Positions 1-5,608 of a stretch of 6,244 nt of DNA are shown one piece after another. The DNA lies in assembly GCA_029779995.1 (NCBI GenBank), contig JAKOZM010000148.1:1-6244 (forward strand), read 5' to 3'. The DNA is from Actinomycetes bacterium. GTDB taxonomy: Bacteria > Actinomycetota > Actinomycetes > S36-B12 > UBA10799. Each line of letters opens with the position of its first letter. Position 1 is the first letter of the stretch. The notes under the pieces are model-generated. The model ran no database searches, had not been told where the DNA came from, and saw only the letters and a list, made by a program, of their open reading frames with translations. A program made the translations under genes and the position numbers.

Positions 1-321
1 ATGCCGCGCCATGGCGAGAAGTCGTTCTGCTGCGGCGCCGGTGGTGCCCGGATGTGGGTCGAGGAGAAGCTCGGCACCCGGATCAACCTCAACCGCACGA
101 GCGAAGCTGTCGCCACCGGGGCTGCCCGGATCGCCGTCGGCTGCCCGTTCTGCAAGGTCATGCTCTCGGATGGCGTCAACAAGTTCGTCGAGACCGGCGA
201 ACTGACCGAGGGTGCCGTCGAGGTCGTCGACGTGGCCCAGATGCTGCTGGCTGCGGTTCGCCGTGGCGAGGAGCCCGAGGCCGCTGCGGCGAGCACCCCC
301 GAACCGGTGCCTAGCGCGTGA
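1..321 (+). CDS. Fe-S oxidoreductase (heterodisulfide reductase-like CCG domain), C-terminal fragment
   Basis: The gene enters from the left edge, so only its last 106 codons are visible, and the ATG at base 1 is probably an internal methionine. The fragment holds the second half of a cysteine-rich CCG domain: SFCCGAGGARMW at residues 8-19, then GCPFCKVML at about 47-55. This pattern is typical of the (Fe-S)-binding oxidoreductases related to heterodisulfide reductase subunit D and glycolate oxidase subunit GlcF, where these cysteines bind an iron-sulfur cluster. Full-length actinobacterial relatives are large, with an N-terminal membrane region and ferredoxin-like clusters, none of which can be seen here. 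The C-terminal tail is Ala/Glu/Pro-rich and poorly conserved in kind. The electron donor and acceptor cannot be deduced. The TGA at 319-321 is followed after 8 bases by a hairpin terminator, so the unit ends here. Confidence in the family is high, in the exact role low. Confidence 0.85.
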   Translation: MPRHGEKSFCCGAGGARMWVEEKLGTRINLNRTSEAVATGAARIAVGCPFCKVMLSDGVNKFVETGELTEGAVEVVDVAQMLLAAVRRGEEPEAAAASTPEPVPSA

Positions 322-329
322 GGTGAGCG

Positions 330-364
330 GGCGGCATACCGGCTCTCGATTCCGGTATGCCGCC
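330..364 (+). terminator. Hairpin terminator after the Fe-S oxidoreductase gene
   Basis: A 13-bp perfect inverted repeat (GGCGGCATACCGG at 330-342, its complement at 352-364) encloses a 9-base loop and begins 9 bases after the TGA. There is no clear T-tract, which is common for actinobacterial terminators. The right arm contains an ATG at 357 that opens a spurious 5' extension of the next gene. Confidence 0.7.
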
Positions 365-425
365 GCGCAGCCAACCTCCAGCAGTTCAGCGTGGCCAAAT
401 GCCACCCGGCCCTGACCACGACCGC

Positions 426-430
426 GAGGA
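426..430 (+). promoter_or_regulatory. Ribosome binding site fixing the lipoprotein start
   Basis: GAGGA lies 7 bases before the ATG at 438. It supports that start over the in-frame ATG at 357, which lies inside the terminator hairpin and would put 27 hydrophilic residues in front of the signal peptide. Confidence 0.6.
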
Positions 431-437
431 CGACCAG

Positions 438-950
438 ATGCGACCCAGACCCCGTGCCCGGTATGCCGCCGCGGCACTGTCCATCTCGGCCCTTCTAGGA
501 GGTTGCGCGTCCGGCCCCACGCCCCCGCCGCCCACAGCGTCGACGACCGCCTCGACCTCCGTGTCCGCCACAGCGGATCCCCAGGCGGTCCTCGCCGCAG
601 TGCGGGGGCTCCCGGGAGTCACGTCCTCGACGGTGACCTTCAGCCCCGACCGGCTGGGGTATCCGGCCTCGTTCGCCGGCCGGATCACGGTGACCTCGCA
701 GGCAGACCCCGTCGACGTGCTTGACCGGGCGCTGTTCCTCCTCCTGCGTGACTCGCGCGCTGCGACGTTCGCTGTCACCGTGGCACGCGACGGTCTTCTC
801 TATGACGGCCAACAACTCGGCCTGCGCACGACGATCGATCGAGCAGAACTGGCGGCACGCTTCGGCAACCCTGCCAGCGGCGCCGCCTTCCCGACTCCGT
901 CCCCGTCACGACCTAGCCCGGCGCCGCCGCCGCGCTCGTCGACGTCGTGA
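438..950 (+). CDS. Small secreted lipoprotein of unknown function
   Basis: The gene encodes 170 residues. It has an arginine-rich n-region (RPRPRAR), a hydrophobic segment at about 9-20 and a lipobox LGGC with the lipidated cysteine at residue 23, so the product should be exported and anchored to the outer face of the membrane. A Pro/Thr/Ser-rich linker (24-46) leads to a folded region of about 100 residues (47-150) with alternating hydrophobic patterns (SSTVTFSP, GRITVTSQ, ATFAVTVARDGLLYDG) suggesting a small alpha/beta domain. The last 20 residues are again Pro/Ser-rich. I do not recognise the domain; it could be a species-level orphan of the many actinobacterial small lipoproteins. The start at 438 is chosen for its ribosome site and because it places the signal peptide at the N-terminus. 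It lies between two hairpins and appears to be a single-gene unit. Confidence 0.75.
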   Translation: MRPRPRARYAAAALSISALLGGCASGPTPPPPTASTTASTSVSATADPQAVLAAVRGLPGVTSSTVTFSPDRLGYPASFAGRITVTSQADPVDVLDRALFLLLRDSRAATFAVTVARDGLLYDGQQLGLRTTIDRAELAARFGNPASGAAFPTPSPSRPSPAPPPRSSTS

Positions 951-953
951 CGA

Positions 954-1000
954 GATCGTGTGGCCCGGACGCCCGCAGAGGGCGTCCGGGCCACACGATC
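954..1000. terminator. 21-bp perfect stem-loop, probable bidirectional terminator
   Basis: Bases 954-974 and 980-1000 are exact reverse complements around the loop GCAGA. The stem is very GC-rich (core GGCCCGGACGCCC) and starts 3 bases after the lipoprotein TGA. With a 2-base bulge the pairing extends outward by TGACGAG/CTCGTCA. It separates the plus-strand lipoprotein gene from the convergent minus-strand binding-protein remnant, so it can serve both. No T-tract is present on either side. Confidence 0.8.
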
Positions 1001-1025
1001 ACTCGTCAACGCAGGGCCAAGCTCT

Positions 1026-1048
1026 GGGTCAGCGGGTCAGCGGGTCAG
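1026..1048. repeat. Short tandem repeat GGGTCAGC, nearly three copies
   Basis: Two exact copies of GGGTCAGC (1026-1033, 1034-1041) are followed by a 7-base partial copy (1042-1048). The array lies in the convergent intergenic gap, just outside the stop of the binding-protein remnant. No function is evident; replication slippage is the simplest origin. Confidence 0.6.
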
Positions 1049-1060
1049 GGCCCAAAACGG

Positions 1061-1672
1061 TCAGCCGAGGCCGACGCTGGCCACCCAGGCCTTGGCCACG
1101 GCGACGGCGTCCTTCTTGTCGACGTCGACCTGGCTCACCAGCTTGGTGAGGGTGGCCGTGTCGAGCTTGGCCGAGACGGCGTTCAGCGCGGCCGCCAACG
1201 CAGCCGAGTTCTTGTCCTTGCGCACCAGCGGCACGACGTTGTCGGAGCCGAAGAGCGCCTTCGGGTCGGCCAGCGTGACGAACCCGTTGGCGAGGATCGA
1301 CGGGTCGGTGGAGAAGACGTTCGCCGCCTGCGCCTGACCGTTGACCAACGCGTCGACGACGGCCTGGCCCTTGAGCGGGCGGAAGTCCTTGGGCACGAAG
1401 CTGTAGACGTCCTTGAGGCCCGGCAGGCCCTGGACGCGGGTCTGGAACTCCGGCGGCGCGGCCACGACGATCTCGGCCTGGTGGGCGACGAGGTCACCGA
1501 TCTGGGTGAGGCTCCACTTGGCGGCGGTGTCCTTGGTGACGACGATCGAGTTCTTGTCCTCGGCGGCGGACTTGTCCAAGGCGACGAGGCCGGTGGTGAC
1601 GGCCTTGCCGAGCGCGGCGTCCACCCCCCGAAGCCGCCCAGCCTCGGTCCGCTTCCCCTCAAAGCGGCTCAT
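1061..1672 (-). pseudogene. Osmoprotectant ABC transporter substrate-binding protein, 5'-truncated
   Basis: Recognisable sequence runs from VDAALGKAV (about base 1624) to the TGA at 1061, about 187 residues. It matches the C-terminal part of OpuAC/OpuCC/OsmF-type glycine betaine/choline/carnitine binding proteins: LDKSAAEDKNSIVVTK, then PPEFQTRVQGLPGLKDVY, then STDPSILANGFVTLADPK, and a final VDKKDAVAVAKAW. Full-length relatives have roughly 300 residues, so the lipoprotein signal, the first lobe and much of the ligand pocket are gone. In front of the homologous part lie 14 unrelated residues (bases 1625-1665). Then the IS terminal repeat supplies an ATG (1670-1672) that overlaps the transposase stop. 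A chimeric product of 203 residues could be made, but without a signal peptide it could not work in uptake. A matching ATPase remnant lies at 5609-6019. The family call is firm; the specific ligand is inferred. Confidence 0.85.
1658..1665. repeat. Left target-site duplication (imperfect)
   Basis: CTCAAAGC directly abuts the left IS end. It matches CTCACAGC at the right end except for one base. Confidence 0.65.
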
Positions 1673-1690
1673 CACAATCGAGGGTGTAGC
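1666..1690 (+). repeat. Left terminal inverted repeat of the ISL3 element
   Basis: This 25-base end matches the reverse complement of 3076-3100 at 20 positions. The transposase stop codon (1672-1674) and the ATG of the chimeric downstream frame (1670-1672) both lie inside it. Confidence 0.8.
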
Positions 1691-2979
1691 CGGGGTCTGA
1701 ACCCTCCGGCCTCGAGGAGGCATCGGGCGATGTAGTTGGTGAGGTTGCGGAACCCGAGGGCGGAGCCGCGTAGGTGCTCGAGTCGGCCGTTGAGGGCCTC
1801 GGTGGGGCCGTTGGAAGTGCCTGGCCGGTCGAAGTAGGCCGGGACGTCGCCGGCGCGCTGGTTGAGGGTGCGGCCGAGCCGGCGCAGCTCGACCAGGGCG
1901 GTGGGGACGCCCTGGCGGGGGATCTCGATGACGGCGGCCATCGCTGCGCGATCGGCCGCTCGGTCGGGGTCGCGGTAGGCGATGATCATCCGCTGCAGGA
2001 TTCCCCAGGTCGCCTCGACCTCGACGTGGTCGGGGTTCGCGAACAGGGCGATGAGGCGTTCGCGCTGTCGGTCGGTGAGCAGGTCCTCACCGGTGTGCAG
2101 GGTCCGCCGCGCCCGATACAGCGGGTCGCCCTTGAGGCCGCGGTGGCCGTGGAGGTCCTGCTGGACCCGGCGGCGACACCGGTCCAAGGCGTCAGCTCCG
2201 AGGCGGACCACGTGGAAGGGGTCCATCACCGCGACCGCATCCGGCAGTTCTTCGGCGGCCGCGGTTTTGAACCCGGTGAACCCATCCATCGCGACCACCT
2301 CCACCGCCTCTCGCCATGCCTGCGGCCGGTCAGCGAGCCAGGTCTTGAACGCGGCCTTGGAGCGGCCTTCGACCATGTCCAGCAGCCGTGCAGGGCCGGT
2401 GCCGTCCCGGATCGGGGTCAGGTCGATGACCACGGTCACGTACTTGTCGCCCCTGCGCGTGTGCCGCCACACGTGCTCATCGACCCCAATCACCTTCACC
2501 CCATCGAAACGTGCCGGGTCGCTGATCAGCAGCCGCTTACCCTCGGCGAGGACGGCGTCGTTCGCGGTGTTCCAGGCGACGCCGAGCCCCTCGGCGATCC
2601 GAGCGATGGTCAGGTGCTGCACGACCAGGGCGACCAGCGCCCAGGTCAGCCCGGCCCGGGAGACCTTCGCCCTCGGCCGCGCCGCTCGGGTCATGTCCTG
2701 TCGCCACACGTGCCCACACCCCGTGCAGCAGTGGCGGCGCACCGTCACCAGAAGCGTGGTCGGCCGCCACCCGAGCGGCTCGTGGGCCAACTCCCGCAGC
2801 ACGCTGTCGCGGACCACACCCGCACAGCCGCAACGGAGGCACCACCGATCATCCTCAACGACCCGACACGCCAGCACCGCACGGTCGGGCTCGATCCGTT
2901 GTCCCGTCACCTGCAGGCCGAGCGCGTCAAGGCCCGCAAACGTCGTCAGGTCAGGGCAAGCGAAGGTGCCGTCGGGCAT
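1672..2979 (-). CDS. ISL3-family transposase
   Basis: This 435-residue DDE transposase moves the surrounding IS. An N-terminal zinc finger is visible as WCLRCGC (C47, C50) with CCTGCGH (C85, C88). A helix-turn-helix follows at about 118-146 (LTIARIAEGLGVAWNTAND). The catalytic core has D167 in VIGVDEHVW, D253 in AVMDPFHVVRL and E394 in SNGPTEALNGRL, the usual ISL3 arrangement. D232 in AMDGFTGFK is another conserved acidic position. The length is normal for the family and no frameshift or internal stop is present, so the enzyme looks functional. The ATG at 2979 is followed by a plausible N-terminus (MPDGTFACPD) and leaves about 120 bases to the right IS end for a promoter. The last residues (HPRL) are encoded by the left terminal repeat. 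Long plus-strand open frames across this gene are antisense shadows. Confidence 0.93.
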   Translation of the reverse strand: MPDGTFACPDLTTFAGLDALGLQVTGQRIEPDRAVLACRVVEDDRWCLRCGCAGVVRDSVLRELAHEPLGWRPTTLLVTVRRHCCTGCGHVWRQDMTRAARPRAKVSRAGLTWALVALVVQHLTIARIAEGLGVAWNTANDAVLAEGKRLLISDPARFDGVKVIGVDEHVWRHTRRGDKYVTVVIDLTPIRDGTGPARLLDMVEGRSKAAFKTWLADRPQAWREAVEVVAMDGFTGFKTAAAEELPDAVAVMDPFHVVRLGADALDRCRRRVQQDLHGHRGLKGDPLYRARRTLHTGEDLLTDRQRERLIALFANPDHVEVEATWGILQRMIIAYRDPDRAADRAAMAAVIEIPRQGVPTALVELRRLGRTLNQRAGDVPAYFDRPGTSNGPTEALNGRLEHLRGSALGFRNLTNYIARCLLEAGGFRPRLHPRL

Positions 2980-3075
2980 GTCGAGGTCTTCCGGATGGGC
3001 AGTGTGAGAGCTTCCATCCTCGGGAGACCTCGACCCCTACCCCGCCAGCGAGGCGCCGATCACGCCGCCCCGCTC

Positions 3076-3100
3076 GCCACACTCTCAATTGGGAAGAGCC
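3076..3100 (-). repeat. Right terminal inverted repeat of the ISL3 element
   Basis: The 25-base end, read inward on the minus strand, begins GGCTCTTCCCAATTGAGAG and matches the left end at 20 positions. Confidence 0.8.
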
Positions 3101-3108
3101 CTCACAGC
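3101..3108. repeat. Right target-site duplication (imperfect)
   Basis: CTCACAGC directly abuts the right IS end and differs from the left copy CTCAAAGC at one base. Confidence 0.65.
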
Positions 3109-3208
3109 GGCACCAGCAAACGGCCAGCGACGCGGGGTCTGGCTGGAACGCGCTTGCCCGGACGGCCCCGGCACCTCAGCCTGAGCGCTCATCTGTCTGC
3201 GATCAGCA

Positions 3209-3230
3209 CCCCCTGATTCGGCTAAGGGGG
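3209..3230 (-). terminator. Possible weak terminator behind the two-gene cassette
   Basis: CCCCCT (3209-3214) can pair with AGGGGG (3225-3230) around a 10-base loop. It lies 17 bases downstream of the lyase-like gene's stop codon on the minus strand. The stem is short and lacks a T-tract, so this is tentative. I see no gene in the rest of the 3101-3246 gap. Confidence 0.3.
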
Positions 3231-3246
3231 ACTAGGGTGTAACGAC

Positions 3247-4494
3247 TCAACGATGGCTGCCCAAGGCAATCTCCACAAGAGCCAATCCGACGGCTTCGAC
3301 AACCTCGCGAGACGGTGCGAGCGTCACCGGTAACACCAAGTCGTCCAAAGCCAACAGGTCGTTCGCTCGCTCCACTAAACGTCCCACATTCTGAGCAGCC
3401 GCAAGGCTCCCGTCTGCAAGATCCTCCACTCCCGCGGACTCAACAATACTAACCAAGACCGGCATTCCGGCAGAGCGCAACGCCTCCTGAAGGATCGCTT
3501 GTGCAACCTTTGGAGGCTGCACCATTTCGAGATACTGAGGATCCGATGCAAGCTGTTCCGCTGAAATTAGCTCGATGTGGCGCTGGAAGGCAGCGAGTGC
3601 AAAACCGAGTCCAGTAGCTGTGTTTGATAGCGCCATGGTTAGCCTTACGTCCAAGAAACTATTCTGTGAATAGGCCCGGGCGCGCCCCGAGTCAAATCGA
3701 AAGAGGGGGTTCGCACTTGGCCCCGAGAGTCGTCGTTCCAGAGCTCGCCCAAGACCGTGAATGGCCTCGGTCACGGCATCCACAATTGGTCCCAGGTCCC
3801 TAGCACTAACTGGGAGCTGTACGCCAGCCACACGATCCCGCCGCGGCAACGCGCTTAGCGCTAATTGCACCGCGTTGTCCGTTGATGGAGATGGGGGACC
3901 CATTCTCATTGCGGCGCGGGCAACGATGTGAGCGCTTACGTCTATAATCTCGTCAAGGAGGATAACCGCAGCCGCCGTCGAAACGAAATTGCCGTTCATT
4001 AGGGCTATCAAATCGCCAGCCTCAAACTCATAGGCAGCAGACTCCCCCAAAACCGAGACAATCCACCAAGCGGCCGGCACAACGTCGCCCGAACCATAAC
4101 TGTCCCAAAATGCCCCGAATCCGTCCTGCGCCGCGAATGACGCCGCGACGAGTTTCTGATACGTGGTGCCCGAGATTCCCGATCCGCCATGAGACAGTTG
4201 GAACAATTTGACCAATGTCATGGTGTTCAAATAGTCGGACGACGCACCGACCTTTCGTCCGATTAGGTGAGCGTCCAAAAGGCGAGGTTGAAAGCCGGGA
4301 GGTGCTTCCAGCTCATCCAATTGGCCAAGCAGCGTGTTGAAGCCGTAGATCCGCACCCCGTCCGTCGGACCGGTCAACATCAATACTTCAATCGCCGCGC
4401 GCTGTTCAGCGATGGTCGAACCCGCCGCTACCACTCGGTCCGGCAAATTTCGGGACTTGCGTGCATCCCGCAACTCGGCGAGCAACCTATTCAT
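3247..4494 (-). CDS. Divergent aromatic amino acid ammonia-lyase (HAL/PAL, MIO family) homologue
   Basis: The 415-residue product aligns by eye along its length with histidine/phenylalanine ammonia-lyases, which eliminate ammonia from an amino acid using a self-made MIO cofactor. Using Pseudomonas HutH numbering: IYGFNTLLGQLD (49-60) matches the YGVNTGFG motif with Tyr53 kept as Y50; SYGSGDVVPAAW (132-143) matches SLGASGDLAPLAH, so the MIO triad is GSG (134-136) instead of ASG. LMNGN keeps Asn195 as N167, and VQLPVSAR (225-232) keeps Gln277 and Arg283 but has V229 at Tyr280. GPSANPLF (258-265) matches SATDNPLV, and S279-F280 matches the GNFHG phenylalanine. SAGVED (353-358) keeps the active-site Glu as E357. 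The protein is about 100 residues shorter than HutH, partly from a missing loop between the triad and N167. The lost tyrosine and altered LSH motif (IGR, 78-80) suggest another substrate or no lyase activity. GGAGGAG lies 5 bases before the ATG. The gene overlaps its upstream partner by 8 bases. Confidence 0.7.
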   Translation of the reverse strand: MNRLLAELRDARKSRNLPDRVVAAGSTIAEQRAAIEVLMLTGPTDGVRIYGFNTLLGQLDELEAPPGFQPRLLDAHLIGRKVGASSDYLNTMTLVKLFQLSHGGSGISGTTYQKLVAASFAAQDGFGAFWDSYGSGDVVPAAWWIVSVLGESAAYEFEAGDLIALMNGNFVSTAAAVILLDEIIDVSAHIVARAAMRMGPPSPSTDNAVQLALSALPRRDRVAGVQLPVSARDLGPIVDAVTEAIHGLGRALERRLSGPSANPLFRFDSGRARAYSQNSFLDVRLTMALSNTATGLGFALAAFQRHIELISAEQLASDPQYLEMVQPPKVAQAILQEALRSAGMPVLVSIVESAGVEDLADGSLAAAQNVGRLVERANDLLALDDLVLPVTLAPSREVVEAVGLALVEIALGSHR

Positions 4495-5575
4495 TGACTC
4501 TCCTCCGGGCCCAAACTACCCAAGTGACGATGGAAAGCAAGCCCAAGGTAACGACCCCCAGCAGGAGATCCAAGTTCGTCGCTCTTATCCACGCAAGAAG
4601 GCCAGCATCGCCCCCGGGGACCTCGGAGACGCCGCCGCTGAAGGCCGTCTGAGCGAAAGCGAGCGCTGTCTGAACCAGAGCGGTCAAAGCAAGGGCAAAG
4701 AGAATCCCTTCAACGAGTGCCTGGTACCGCCTAGATCTGTCCGCGATGGCCTCTTGAGCCAACGTTCGAAGATCCGAGACCCTTCTGCCCGCCTGTTCGC
4801 GCATTTCCGTCGCCTTCCAGGCTTTCAGCAGTTCGACGGCGCACACCTTCCTAATTCCCTGAATTTGAGTCGCAAGTTCGTCCCAGCCCAAGTCGAACAA
4901 GACTAATGCGCGCGTCATCTCTGAGGCGGTCTTGATGGCGCGAACTGCCGCCTTGGCTTCGGACGGCGGGGATAACGCGATATCTTGCAAGGCGTCACCG
5001 GTGGAAACTGATACTGCGTACAGATTGCACCACAGAACTTGGGCATCCACCATCCCCCGAACCGCGCTTTGCCAGGCTTTGGGATCCTCACGAATTTCGT
5101 TCGATATTGCGTTGTTGCCCCACCCCAGGAAGATTGACCCTCCCTGAAGACCACCCTCAATTTTGATGGCGGAAGTGTCTAGCCAATCATTTGAAGGTTC
5201 GCCAACGGCGCTTCTGCTGACCCACAGTGGGCAACGCCGGAGTTGTTCCTCGCACGCAAGTTCGACGGCACGTGTTAGTTCAGTTTCGATCTGATGCGCT
5301 GGGAGGCCATCAATTTGCATGTATGCATCGGCGACGTAAACATCCCAACCTGCGGACTGCACCAGTGCAACCTTTTGCAGATCAACCGAACCTTCGTTTG
5401 AGGCCGACAAATCCGTCCACTCTTGACTCAGTATTCGCGTTTCGAATTCTAGTCGAGAAGTCATTCGTACTCGTTTCTCCGCAGCAGGCGCGGTCCCCGA
5501 TGCCCCGCCACCCTGCTGTTCGAGTGGCGCTATCAGGAGAAACCTCGCTCTTGCCGACTCTTCCACTCTGCCCAT
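4487..5575 (-). CDS. Unknown protein with two C-terminal membrane helices, partner of the lyase-like gene
   Basis: I do not recognise this family. From the ATG at 5575 it has 362 residues. Residues about 40-200 look like a soluble alpha/beta region (for example KVALVQSAGWDVYVADAYMQ and GGLQGGSIFLGWG). Residues about 205-285 are charged and helical, probably partly coiled (AVRAIKTASEMTRAL, RRVSDLRTLAQEAIADRSRR). Two hydrophobic helices follow at about 287-308 and 335-356, joined by a short Gly-rich loop, with a basic ARRRVNE tail. The topology suggests a large cytoplasmic domain anchored by a hairpin, loosely like CorA or RMD1 proteins, but no diagnostic motif is seen. The start is uncertain: 5575 has no clear ribosome site, while the ATG at 5464 (MTSRLEF, 325 residues) has GGAGAA 10 bases upstream and drops a low-complexity N-terminus. 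Its stop (4487-4489) overlaps the next gene's start, implying translational coupling. The lower GC points to transfer. Confidence 0.65.
   Translation of the reverse strand: MGRVEESARARFLLIAPLEQQGGGASGTAPAAEKRVRMTSRLEFETRILSQEWTDLSASNEGSVDLQKVALVQSAGWDVYVADAYMQIDGLPAHQIETELTRAVELACEEQLRRCPLWVSRSAVGEPSNDWLDTSAIKIEGGLQGGSIFLGWGNNAISNEIREDPKAWQSAVRGMVDAQVLWCNLYAVSVSTGDALQDIALSPPSEAKAAVRAIKTASEMTRALVLFDLGWDELATQIQGIRKVCAVELLKAWKATEMREQAGRRVSDLRTLAQEAIADRSRRYQALVEGILFALALTALVQTALAFAQTAFSGGVSEVPGGDAGLLAWIRATNLDLLLGVVTLGLLSIVTWVVWARRRVNE
4500..4506 (-). promoter_or_regulatory. Strong ribosome binding site of the lyase-like gene
   Basis: On the minus strand GGAGGAG is followed by 5 bases and the ATG at 4494. 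It lies inside the last codons of the upstream membrane-protein gene, so the second gene has its own strong site as well as an 8-base overlap. Confidence 0.7.
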
Positions 5576-5608
5576 GCCCGCTAAGGTACTGGGTCTAGTT
5601 GTGGGGGC

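Larger units (their letters stand above)
1666..3100 (-). mobile_element. Complete ISL3-family insertion sequence, 1435 bp
   Basis: The element carries one ISL3-type transposase gene and is bounded by related termini. Read inward, the left end starts GGCTCATCACAATCGAGGG and the right end starts GGCTCTTCCCAATTGAGAG, with 20 of 25 bases identical. The outer flanks are CTCAAAGC (1658-1665) and CTCACAGC (3101-3108), 7 of 8 matching, as expected for the 8-bp duplications ISL3 elements make, with one later change. Its length fits the family. The intact transposase frame and near-complete duplication point to a fairly recent and possibly still active insertion. It sits beside, not inside, the recognisable binding-protein sequence. 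Confidence 0.88.

Noticed and set aside
357..437. Upstream ATG as the lipoprotein start
   Set aside because: The ATG is inside a terminator arm, lacks a ribosome site, and would bury the signal peptide 27 residues from the N-terminus.
947..1735. Plus-strand 262-codon open frame over the binding-protein remnant
   Set aside because: It starts inside the lipoprotein stop/terminator and is antisense to clearly homologous minus-strand sequence.
1774..3216. Plus-strand 480-codon open frame
   Set aside because: It lies antisense to the intact ISL3 transposase and crosses the IS end; its composition is that of a high-GC shadow frame and no motif is present.
3101..3246. tRNA or integrase attachment site between IS and cassette
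   Set aside because: No tRNA arms or TTCGA loop could be found, and no integrase gene is in the window.
4267..4906. Plus-strand open frames inside the cassette
   Set aside because: They are antisense to two overlapping minus-strand genes that have coherent protein features and a strong ribosome site.
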